DNA of 64,000 bases from Prosopocoilus inquinatus (lineage: Eukaryota > Arthropoda > Insecta > Coleoptera > Lucanidae): the NCBI GenBank assembly GCA_036172665.1, contig CM069871.1, positions 6,448,001 through 6,512,000 of the forward strand. The letters run 5' to 3'. Positions 48,972-58,799 of the stretch are shown here, one piece after another (within the stretch, counting starts at the first letter, position 1; each line of letters opens with the position of its first letter). The notes beneath the pieces were generated by a model. That model did not search any database. It saw nothing but the letters and a program-made list of their open reading frames with translations, and was not told the origin of the DNA. Both the position numbers and the translations under genes were made by a program.

Positions 48972-50862
48972 AAGACAGACAGCAAAGTTTATTTAAAAAG
49001 TGCAAGCAACCACGGTAATTACATCAATTTAATTATAATTAACGAGTTCACCATTGATCATTACAAAATGCAAGGCACTGACGGTGGGTTTCACAAAAAA
49101 AAACTGTTATTCAGCGATTAATTTAATTCTCTGATTAACGAACGTCACTGGACGAAGTTAACCAACCCAACCAATCACAGACTTTAATCACGCTGTTAAC
49201 TTAATCAGTGATTAAATAACTTTTGTGAAACTGTGGGGTAAGACTCGTTCCAGAAGGTTAAGTGCGTCTGGTCACAATTTTTTTTAATTGGGAAAAAATT
49301 GATCAATTTTTTCGCAAATAAAAAAACTGTTCTGAGCTGAAGAAGATAAAATTCGACTCTATGCTGATAATAATCTACGGAGCAGAGATTATAACTATGT
49401 TAAGAAAACTCGATTACCAACTAAGAAAAGAAGACTTGCTGCAGGAAGCATAAATTACAGAAGAAATATTGTTCAAGATGCCCCAAAATAGTGGCCAAAA
49501 TATTTTTGGCAAGGTTTGACAGGGCATAATCAACCACTTTGAAGTCCTCAGACTGTTTGGTCCTAATAACCATCCCCTCCTTACCCGCAGGTCCGTGTAA
49601 GTACCCCTAAATCAACTGAAACAAAAGAAACTTAATTTGGATGGAGTCAACCACTTCGAAATATAGTCTGAAATGTCCTAAATGGTGTCCAGGATATTTG
49701 GTAAAATAAAAATGTTTTGAGACGACTGAGCCATTAAAATAGTTGATGTAAAAATGTTAATTGGGGAGAATTTTGAATATACGCACCGTCTGAGCCGACG
49801 AAGATAAAATTGGATTCTGTGCTGGTAATAATCTACAGAGGAAAGGTTATAACTACGTGAAGAGAACTAGTTTATCAAATAGGAGAAGAAGATTTGGTTC
49901 ATATGATATCAATTACAGAAAAAATATTATCCAAATATTGCCCAAAGTAAAAGTAAAAATATTTGGCAAAATTTGGCATGATACTATTAAATTCCTCAGA
50001 CTTTTTGGTCCAGACCCTCCTTTAACCGCTGGTCCTTTTAAGTGCCCTAAATCAATAATTGATAAAAAGAAAACTTAATTCGGAACCACTTTGGAAATAT
50101 TCTCCAGAATGTCCTGTATGGTGTCTAAAATATTTGACAAAAACAAAATGATTTGAGACCAGTAAACTGGTTGTTCGAAAATAGTTTTAAAAAAATCTCT
50201 GCCATCCAATACGGCATCCAAATTAGAGATCCCAACTTGCCTCCTCATGTTTCATAACATGAAATCATCGATGACAGCACGTGATAACGTGAAATCACAT
50301 GAAATTGTTATGATTTCACCTTATCAATCAAATCAGAGTTCCCATCTCGCTTCTTATAGAATACAATCATGAAAAATTTCTCGAAAATGAAATTTGCAAA
50401 AAATATTCACGTCCTCTCAGTTTCGTAAAGACCAAACAATTCGCAAAGGTACATATATGAAAACAGACAAAGAGCGTTTTCTTCAACAACGCCAGGAAGT
50501 CAACAGTGCCAGCGTGTTAAAACTTGTTATTGTTATTAACGACCTTCAGAAACTTTACTTTTAAGCATTAATCGACGAGGAACCTAACTGATGATTACTT
50601 TGAAAACTAGCTTCCTAGACTTTCCCGAAGACTTAAAATCGTCCATCAACTTCAAGGAAACTCATTTCTGCAAAAGTGATACCAATTACGGCCACTTCTT
50701 TCAATTTCAACATCCTTTGACTTTCACAGAGCGATCGCGCTTGAAGAAATTTATATTAATTAATTCAGCTGCAACGTGCAGTTGGTCGTAAGTAAGAAAA
50801 ACTTGCGGATAATAAAATCGCGAGATTTTTTCTTGATAATTATTATCGGTGTGATTATTTCA
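48972..50862. repeat. ~1.85-kb unit, copy 1
   Basis: Matches 53400-55231 with an offset falling from 4428 to 4370 bases through small deletions; much of the right half is above 90 percent identical by eye. In order it contains a foldback (49083-49239), two diverged internal copies of a ~455-base segment (about 49335 and 49790), a TGAAATCA cluster (about 50250-50330) and a short open frame (50591-50791, MITLKTSFLDFPEDLKS). The 455-base segments share a frame with NYVKRT...NYRKNIIQ; it is open in the second internal copy and broken in the first. The proteins are not recognised and no transposase motif is visible. Confidence 0.85.
49083..49239. mobile_element. Foldback MITE inside the 1.85-kb unit, copy 1
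   Basis: GGTGGGTTTCACAAAA at the left pairs with TTTTGTGAAACTGTGGGG at the right. Inner AGCGATTAATTTAA and TTAACTTAATCAGTGAT also pair. The second copy lies at 53492-53644. Confidence 0.65.
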
Positions 50863-53395
50863 CGTCCAAATTATATTTTATAACGTGAAATCATCGATGA
50901 CAGAACGTGAAATCATTCGATGACATATAATTTTCACGTGATTTCACGTCATCATGATTTCACCTTGTGAAATTTAATAAAGGACACGTTATGTATGAAA
51001 TATAAAATGATACAGCGTAGGGATGAATGTTATGAAAAGGAAAAAAAAATTTGGAATCTTAGTAATGTCAATTGTTGCAAAACCCTCCCATTTCTCTCCC
51101 TCTTTTAATGTTTGTTGCAGCAAAGAAAATATTAAAAATTAGTAACTCGCCCCATCTGTTGTGTATTTAATTTTTCTAATTCTTATTGTGTCTCAACTCG
51201 AAAGAACAAAACCTTTTCTTCTCAGCGGTCAAATAAATACATCACTGAGTGGCATGAAGACGGTAACCATCGCAGACGGCTCCTATAATAACAAGAAGAC
51301 ACTTAAAAATAAAATAATGCCGCGAGTAATTGCAGCCGAATAAAGAAAACACTTCTTCTCGACGGCTGTTATTAAATGATTTTTCTTACGCGTAGTCTAC
51401 AGGTAATTACAATTGGTTGTATTAATTATTGCACGTATCGGCGGTGAGTAGTAGTCAATTGTGTCGAAACGTAGATAATTACAAGAGAGGGCATTTACTT
51501 CATTATGTCCTTGGGGGTCGTCAAGAGGTTCTTCTTTGTCGTCTTGTCTTCTTTTAACTTATTTTAAAAACAGATCCGTTATTTCGTTGTCAGAACAACC
51601 TCTTCTAAAGATCGCTCGACCCCTTACCTTATAAGGGAATAAAAATTTCCATAGACCCCCTTTCCAATTTAGTTATTACCGAGATTCTGAATTTAAATTT
51701 AAACTTAAATAATGTTCACAGGAAAAAAAATTAAGTAAAATTCAACTCAACCCAAACTAACTCTATCCAACTCAAACAAAAAATTAAAAATTGAAAACTC
51801 AAAAGGTGAACGAACTTAAAAATTGAAATTCTCCACCGACCTAGCTGGGAACCTCTGATTTAAACCCCTGATCCAACGGCTATGAATAAAAAATATTACT
51901 TCGCGGTGTCTGTCCCTTTCTAATTGGGATATAACGAGATTCCTCAAAAAACTTCAAAGTTTCGGATCGATTTTTGAATTAAACAAATCACACGAGAACT
52001 TGAAAGTGGAAGATTAAACAAATCTTTAAGAAGGCAAGTACGAAATGCAGACTTTATGGCTTTCCTGATCTCCCAAGATGGTATCCAGAAGTAACTAAGT
52101 ATAACAATTTGCCGCCTGCTTTAAGCAAGTTGTGGTTACTGAAGGATGCTCTGAATCAATAAAATTAATGAAGGAATTAATATATTTAGTCAAAGTAAAC
52201 ATTCGCTTTGCCAAGATCCAATTTTGTGATTCGATTCGAATTAAGTTGCTCCCTCTTGAGTCTTCTGGAAGAGCGGTTTTAAACGTACCCGACACGCATA
52301 TTAACCGACAGATACATATCAATAAAGCAAAAAAGAAAAGATTTGTTACTCCTGAAGAATGTAATATCCGTGTGTGCGTTTTAAACACGTAAATCATTGT
52401 CATAACCTAATTTGCCCACCATACTAATTGGAATGAAATATAAATGATCGCATTAAGTGCGTCCGACAAGGCTGCAGCAAGTATGTTGATGTACCGTATT
52501 ATTTCTTCTCTAGAGCCAATAAATTTGACGTGTGATACGTTATGTGGAATGAAAATTTTAATTGTATTAAATTAATATAACGGTCGTCCTTACGCATATG
52601 TTGCGGCGACATTCCTCCGGTTTGTCGACTTTGTGAAAACGAGATCTCATTCCCCATTCCCCATTCCCAAAGAACTAAACTATGACGATGATGATACGTT
52701 TAAATTACACGGTGGTTTTATCGGCGTAACTAACTATTCGACTATTTGTTACCACCAACTTAATTGGCACACGAGAGGTCGAACATGACTTAAGGTATAC
52801 AAAACTACACGCCTGCATGATCACATCAGGCAAGACAGAATAAATTATAATGGCAGGTTCGTCTTGCTACAAGAAATCACTGATACAAACGCAGTGACTT
52901 GGCAAACGCAAGATCTAACCGCGAAATTAGAACTAACACGTTATTTGTTATTTGCATGTAATAATCCTTTCAGCATTCCTTCGTGCCAACAACAAAGTGT
53001 TGGTCAGTCGACGGCTTGTTCCACTTTTGATAAATTGGGGGAGGTGGGAGCGGAGAACTACGTAGGATATTACGATATCTGCGAAGGACCTACTGGAGAA
53101 AAGAAGAAAAAGGAAGGATAACACCGTCCGCATCTAAATATAAATGGAACGTACGGCGGCGGTCGAAAAACCCGATTGAATTCTTCTAAATAAAAAGATT
53201 AATTGAACACCGTCAAACAATGAGATCATAAATATTTCTTTGACTGGGAACATTACGTCGATGCACGAACCGCGGAACAAAAGAAACGAATTCAGTTAGA
53301 AAACAATGCGGATCTTAATGGTCTTCTTAATGTTTCTATTACTAACACACTCGTACAAATATTGCCTTTTCTTTTCCTTTTGGAATCTGGATTTC
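50863..53395. other. Spacer between the two 1.85-kb units
   Basis: Begins with another TGAAATCA/TGATTTCA cluster (50870-50990) homologous to the one at 48735-48830. It includes a short piece of the AACTCAACC family (about 51700-51830). The remainder (51850-53390) appears single-copy. Overlapping frames at 52095-52403 (minus) and 52132-52392 (plus), and one at 52864-53121, are unrecognised. Confidence 0.5.
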
Positions 53396-53399
53396 TCAG

Positions 53400-55231
53400 C
53401 AGACCAACAGCAAAGTTTTTAAGAAACGCTTGCAACCATAATTATAATTAATGAGTTCACCATTAATCATTATAAGAGGCAAGAAACTGACGGTGGGTTT
53501 CACAAAAATAAAAAATTGTTAATCAGCGATTAATTTGATTAACGGACGTCACTGGACGAAGTTAACCAACCCAACCAATCACAGGCTTTAATCACGCTGT
53601 TAACTTAGAATCAGTGATTAAATAATTTTTGTGAAACTGTGGGGTAAGACTCGTTCCAGAAGATTAAGTGCGTCTGGTAACAAATGTTTTTAATTGGGAA
53701 AAAATTGATCTGAGCTGAAGAAGATAGAATTGGACTCTCTGCTGATAATAATCTACGGAGCAGAGGTTATAACTATGTTAAGAAAACTCGATTACCAAAT
53801 AAGAAAAGAAGACTTGCTGCAGGTAGCATAAATTACAGAAGAAATATTGTTCAAGATGCATCAAAGTAGTGGCCAAAATAGTTTTGACAAGTTTTGACAG
53901 GGCATAATTAACCCCTTTGAGGTCCTCAGACTATTTGGTCCTAATAACCACCTCCTCCTTACCCTCAGGTCCGTGTAAGTACCCCTAAATCAACTGAAAC
54001 AAGGGAAACTTAATTCGCATGGAGTCAACCACATTGTCTGAAATGTCCTAAATGGTGTCCAGGATATTTGGTAAAATAAAAATGTTTTGAGCCGACTGAG
54101 CCATTAAACTAGATAATGTAAAAATGTTAATTGGGGAAAAATTTGATCACACGCACTTTCTGAACCGATGAAGTTAAAATTGGATCCTTTGCTGGTAATA
54201 ATCTACAGAGGAAAGTTTATAACTACGTGAAGAGAACTAGATTACCAAATAGGAAAAGAAAACTTGGTTCATATGGTAACAATTACAGAAAAACTATTAT
54301 CCAAATATTGCCCAAAATAAAAGTAAAAATATTTGACAAAATTTGGCATGATACAATTAAATTCGTCAGACTTTCCTGTCCAGCCCCTCCTTTAACCGCT
54401 GGTCCTTTTAAGTGCCTTAAATCAATAATTGATAAAAAGAAAACTTAATTCGGAACCACTTTGGATTTATTCTCCAGAATGTCTTGTATGGTGTCCAAAA
54501 TACTTGACAAAATCAAAATGATTTGAGACCAATAAACTGGTTGTTCGAAAATAGTTTCAAAAAAATCTCTGCCATCCAATACGGCATCCAAATTAGAGAT
54601 CCCAACTCGCCTCCTCATTTTTCATAACATGAAATCATCGATGACAGCACGTGATAACGTGAAATCACGTGAAATTGTTATGATTTTACGTTATGAATCA
54701 AATCAGAGTTCCCGTCTCGTCTCTTATAGAATACAATCATGAAAAACTTCTCGAAAATGAAATTTCCAAAAAATACTCACGCCCTCTCAGTTTCGTAAAA
54801 ACCAAACAATTCGCAAAGGTACATATATGAAAACAGACAAAGAGTGTTTTCTTCAACAACGCCAGGAAGTCAACAGTGCCAGCGTGTTAAAACTTGTTAT
54901 TGTTATTAACGACCTTCAGAAACTTTACTTTTAAGCATTAATCGACGAGGAACCTAACTGATGATTACTTTGAGAACTAGCTTCCTAGACTTTCCCGAAG
55001 ACTTAAAATCGTCCATCAACTTCAAGGAAACTCATTTCTGCAAAAGTGATACCAATTACGACCGCTTCTTTCAATTTCAACATCCTTTGACTTTCACAGA
55101 GCGATCGCACTTGAAGAAATTATTATTAATTAATTCAGCTGCAACGTGCAGTTGGTCGTACGTAAAAAACAAAACTTGCGGATAATTAAATCGCGAGATT
55201 CTTTCTTCATAAAAATAATGGTCGATGTGAT
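53400..55231. repeat. ~1.85-kb unit, copy 2
   Basis: Direct repeat of 48972-50862 in the same order and orientation. The frame at 54227-54448 (NYRKTIIQILPKIKVKIF) corresponds to that at 49857-50078, and 54961-55185 corresponds to 50591-50791. Both stay open between copies although several residues differ. The homology ends near GTGTGATTATTT/ATGTGATTATTT (50858 and 55231). Unlike copy 1, no TGAAATCA cluster follows. Confidence 0.85.
53492..53644. mobile_element. Foldback MITE inside the 1.85-kb unit, copy 2
   Basis: Counterpart of 49083-49239, with the same GGTGGGTTTCAC...GTGAAACTGTGGGG ends and the shared interior GGACGAAGTTAACCAACCC. Confidence 0.65.
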
Positions 55232-56100
55232 TATTTGCGTTGAGTGAGCATTGAAAAGCAATCAATTAGACGAGACCAGACCGTTCTCTTCAATATAAAC
55301 AAGTGATTAAATTGGGTCAATCAATTAACAGTACACATGAACGGTATTAAGAGTTTATTTGAAATCTTACCGTCACGATCAAGTTAATAAGACTTGAGTG
55401 TCCCTGAAACAAGTACATAGATTCAGGCGATATTATTATCTACTTTTCGAGAGAAATAGATAATAACTTGCTTGCTGCAATTATTGGCCCGCTTTTTATA
55501 ATTAAACGGAAACATCAGCAGTGATATGCAATAATTAACTTCGCTATGAAATTAATTAGAAATCCTCGTTTCACCGAATTCGCCAATGATCTGTGAAAAG
55601 CATTCATTACACGCGGACCTGCATTCTCAAAGGGGAGAATAGTATCTATTAATTATTGCAGTTGCATAAATAATAATAATAACAATAACAGTTGCTGTAA
55701 TTTTAGTAATTTTAGATCGGAGCTTGTTTTCACGCCATGATCTTTATTAAGAGGACAATTAGTTTCCTAACTCGGCCAAGAAGGATAAAAATGGTTTCGC
55801 TCGGCGCTGCTGTATCGACTGCACTTGGGGGGGTGGAAAACACCCCCCCCTCCCCCTGCTCTGGATACGTGCCAACCGGCCATTGTTTTCACGGTAAACA
55901 CGACTTTGGCTAAACTTGGAAGCAATACGCACTTATACAAAATTAAAGTTCCGATGTGTTTACCTCAAATGTGTGCGACGGAATTCGAAGGAAACAATTT
56001 CGGTGCAAACGTTTTAGAATTGGAACATAGAATTTTCATTTTACAGCAGAGAAAACAGTTTAGTAATATACGGTCGTAAACAACAATCAAAACCCCTATA
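55232..56100. other. Single-copy block, no gene recognised
   Basis: AT-rich with a short GC-rich patch around 55800-55880 containing the hairpin at 55827-55849. The 84-codon frame starting 55825 begins in that patch (a Pro run) and is not recognised. Confidence 0.4.
55827..55849. other. G7TG / CAC7 hairpin
   Basis: GGGGGGGTG (55827-55835), GAAAA loop, CACCCCCCC (55841-55849): a perfect nine-base stem with a five-base loop, followed by TCCCCC. It is both a cruciform and a G-run candidate. Confidence 0.8.
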
Positions 56101-56111
56101 GATTTTTATTA

Positions 56112-56183
56112 GAATAGGCAACCCATCAGTAACCTAAACTAATAAAAGCACACACACAGAAGCAAAATGGGTTGCCTAAATTC
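56112..56183. other. Stem-loop of the GGCAACCC/GGGTTGCC family, copy 3
   Basis: GAATAGGCAACCC (56112-56124) and GGGTTGCCTAAATTC (56169-56183) pair across a 44-base loop. The outer right flank (TTTTTAAGGCGTC) matches the GGCGTC/GACGC flank of copies 1 and 2. Confidence 0.6.
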
Positions 56184-56304
56184 CAATTTTTAAGGCGTCA
56201 AAATTTCACAACAATAATCACTGTATTCCGTACCAATTGTAAATTTATTATTCATGAAAAAATAGGAATCAGAATAGAAAAGAATTAGCTAATAACAATC
56301 TTGC

Positions 56305-56442
56305 TAAGGGCCAATCTTTTCATCTCTGATTAACTTTAACCGTTGATTAATTCCTATAGAAACAATTGTCTCTATAATTGTAACTATCTATGAGAATAAA
56401 TCAACGATCAAAGTTAACGAAAAATGAAAATACCGGCCCTAA
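56305..56442. mobile_element. 138-bp foldback MITE
   Basis: TAAGGGCCAATCTTTTCATC at the left pairs with the right end (minus strand TTAGGGCCGGTATTTTCATT). Inner GATTAACTTTAACCGTTGAT and ATCAACGATCAAAGTTAAC also pair. A small loop lies around 56360-56385. Confidence 0.75.
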
Positions 56443-56570
56443 ATATAAAATTGTTTTGCAGCCTGGTTCTCGAAGGTATAACTTGCTTTGTTTGCTGCGG
56501 TTTGCTGGACGGCACCTACTTAGATTTTCAGAATTGTTGACCGATTGGTTTACTCCTTCTCTTTTTTAAA

Positions 56571-56745
56571 GTAAAGAAGTACTTTTGTGCCGCCATCTAT
56601 TTCTTGGAGCACTCAAGTTTTTCAAGGTCATTTCTGACAAGTACGAAGTATATTCAATAAATTATATTCAAAGAAAGAATTACTTATGGCGCGGCACAAA
56701 TCATATTTTATACTTGAATTACACCAACACAAGCATATACAGGAT
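56571..56745. repeat. Duplicated segment, copy lacking the hairpin insertion
   Basis: Contains GTGCCGCCATCTATTT, CTCAAGTTTTTCAAGGTCAT, ATTCAATAAATTAT (56652-56665) and ATTACACCAACACAA. All recur in the same order at 58101-58430, where about 150 extra bases lie just after ATTCAATAAATTAT. A run of 14 C follows downstream at 56818-56831. Confidence 0.8.
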
Positions 56746-56831
56746 CTTTGGAAATTGCTAGTACAAAAAAAAAAACTGTGGCGTCTGGAAGTCCTAAGAA
56801 ATCCAAGAAAACAATTTCCCCCCCCCCCCCC

Positions 56832-57346
56832 ACAAAATAACAGCCTGTCCGTCAACTCATTATTTGTGTAAGCGGCATTCATTTTGGCAATAACAATGTA
56901 TCAAGTTGTGACTATTGTGACAGCTTGTTACCTTAACTCAGTGGCGCACCAACAATTTTGGCCAGATTTTTAGTAATCTCGAGAACTAAAGGACTTTTAT
57001 TAGATTTTTTTTTGCCGACGACTTCAACTAACCATCACCAACTACCAATTTTTTTTTACTAGCAATTTCCAAACACCCTGTTGTATAACTGACAGTGCCA
57101 TTAAAAGCGTAATGATAATTCGAAATTCACAAAGAAAAGCTAACAATTGCAACACAACACAAAGAAAAAATAAAGAAATTCTCGCGAAGAGCTCAAGGCG
57201 CGCCGTCAGACGGCCAGGGGTTTGACCTTACACTGTGCGGAATTTATAGCAAATGGCAACTGCAAGCTACACTGCGCAAAGCGGCCAATGCGGACACATT
57301 CGCGTGTCATCGCAATTTTACGCCGAAGCAAGTCTGCTCAAATTAC
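56832..57346. other. No gene recognised
   Basis: AT-rich DNA with a GC-richer patch at 57180-57300 (CAAGGCGCGCCGTC). No feature was identified. Confidence 0.4.
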
Positions 57347-57363
57347 AGTGGGGCCCTCAAGCA

Positions 57364-57414
57364 TCCTCTGTATAGCACTATTTCGGTCCTAATTGGGGCC
57401 TGATCAACAGAAGA
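57364..57414 (-). ncRNA. Hammerhead ribozyme-like motif, core mutated
   Basis: Minus strand. Stem I TCTTCTG (57414-57408) pairs with CAGAGGA (57370-57364) over seven positions. The core reads TTGATCA (57407-57401), two changes from CUGAUGA (C3 and G8), so catalysis is not expected. Stem II GGCCC...GGACC (57400-57385) has one mismatch. GAAA is at 57384-57381. Stem III ATAG/CTAT (57381-57378 and 57375-57372) has a TG loop, and A57371 is at the cleavage position. Sequence after the motif (GATGCTTGAGGGCCCCACTG) matches that after the 46.5-kb motif, so both derive from one family. Confidence 0.55.
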
Positions 57415-58100
57415 GTAGCTCGGAAAGATTCAAAGCTTCTTGACAAAATAACTAATAATAATTCGGAGATGTAACAGTACAAATTTTGGCAATCACAAAG
57501 AAATAAGAAGAAAAGAGAATAATCGGAACGAGAAAAAAAAGGGGGGAACGACGTGCTCGAAAAGGAAAAACAAATGACAATCGCAAATTTTACGGCGAAA
57601 GCAAAAGCAAGAACTTGCAGAAAACGGTGAGAACTTTTGAGGATGCATCACGATCACAAAATAAAGGGAAAAAAAAACAAAAGACGGACGGAAATATTTG
57701 AGCGCGAATTTCAAACATAAAAACCATCCACAAAACAAAGTCGTTTTTATATTTTGTTAATTACTATAACTATTACACGTCAAATTTTATATGATACGAG
57801 TTTCAACGTTTTCTTTTCTCTCTCTAAAACAAAATACAGCGTTCGCAGATTGGCGACTTGACAACTCTAAACAGGTGGCAGCACTTGACAGTTGACACAA
57901 CAAAAACAAAGTGCACTGCATAAACAAAATGTTCAGGGGTGTAAAACAAAAGACTACGCGTTATAACCACGAAAAGAAGTGTGTTCTTTCTGTATATTAA
58001 AAAAAAAAGCATCAGCAGATGGCGCGGGCGGTAATAAATATGGGAACGACTTTTTTTACGAAACTAAAACAAAATGATAGGGAAGGACCAAAATTAGTAA
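57415..58100. other. No gene recognised
   Basis: AT-rich with an A/G-rich stretch (57480-57680). Minus-strand frames at 57493-57738 and 57824-58012 are F-rich artefacts. Confidence 0.4.
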
Positions 58101-58430
58101 GTAAAGTACTTTGGTGCCGCCATCTATTTTTTGTTGCAGCGCTCAAGTTTTTCAAGGTCATTTCTGACAAGTATGTACGTAGTAAATTCAATAAATTATC
58201 ACAAATTAAAGGGAAAGATTTAGTATAATTAAATTAAATTAATTAAGAAAAGAAACACATGTGACAGATGTGATAGAAAAAGTCTGTCACATCTGTCACA
58301 TTTTTCTGTCCTCCTATCAGTGTTTCTTTACTTGATTAATTCAATAAATTATAGACGTATTTGAAGCAAGATGTGTAGATGGCAGAACAGGTGATATTTT
58401 ATAGTTTAATTACACCAACACAACCATACA
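58101..58430. repeat. Duplicated segment, copy carrying a hairpin insertion
   Basis: Homologous to 56571-56745 on both sides of an extra segment (58200-58352). The left part is 58101-58199, and the right part resumes at about 58353, through AATTACACCAACACAAC. Confidence 0.75.
58200..58352. mobile_element. ~153-bp insertion with a long hairpin, flanked by 15-bp direct repeats
   Basis: AATTCAATAAATTAT occurs at 58185-58199 and again at 58338-58352, and only once in the paralogous site at 56.65 kb. The insertion contains a bipartite stem. The outer arms 58237-58258 and 58320-58341 end AGAAACAC/GTGTTTCT, with one mismatch and one bulge. The inner arms ATGTGACAGATGTGATAG (58259-58276) and CTGTCACATCTGTCACAT (58284-58301) have one mismatch and a seven-base loop. 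It may be a small MITE or a local duplication; a precursor-microRNA-like shape is also possible. Confidence 0.55.
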
Positions 58431-58779
58431 GTGTGGAAAAAAAGTAAGGAACAAATTCGATCAAAAATAAACTATTGACTTTCAACAAAAATTCAAAAAC
58501 AGGTCAACTTTTGTTTTAAATTATACACTTTTTGACACTGAACTTAAATACACAGGGTGATATATGAAAAGTTATGATGTCATCGACATTTTCCGTATTT
58601 TTTGTTGACAATTTATATATCTGTCAGAATATTTGTGTAAAATTTTTACCTCTCTCATAAGAAAATTTTAATTGATATCCAAAACAATTAAAACAAAAAT
58701 TGACCCGTTTTTCGATTCTTGTTAAAACTCAACAGTGTATTTTTTAACGAATTTGTTTCTTACTTTTTTTCCCACACTG
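58429..58779. mobile_element. 351-bp mariner-like MITE, ~91-bp terminal inverted repeats
   Basis: Left end CAGTGTGGAAAAAAAGTAAG (58429) and right end (minus strand CAGTGTGGGAAAAAAAGTAA from 58779) belong to arms 58429-58519 and 58688-58779. The arms also share AACAAATTCG and TTTTGTTTTAA. TA dinucleotides abut both ends (58427-58428 and 58780-58781). CAGTG termini with TA targets fit the Tc1/mariner superfamily. There is no transposase frame. It lies immediately to the right of the duplicated segment. Confidence 0.85.
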
Positions 58780-58799
58780 TATATCATTGTACCCTTTAC

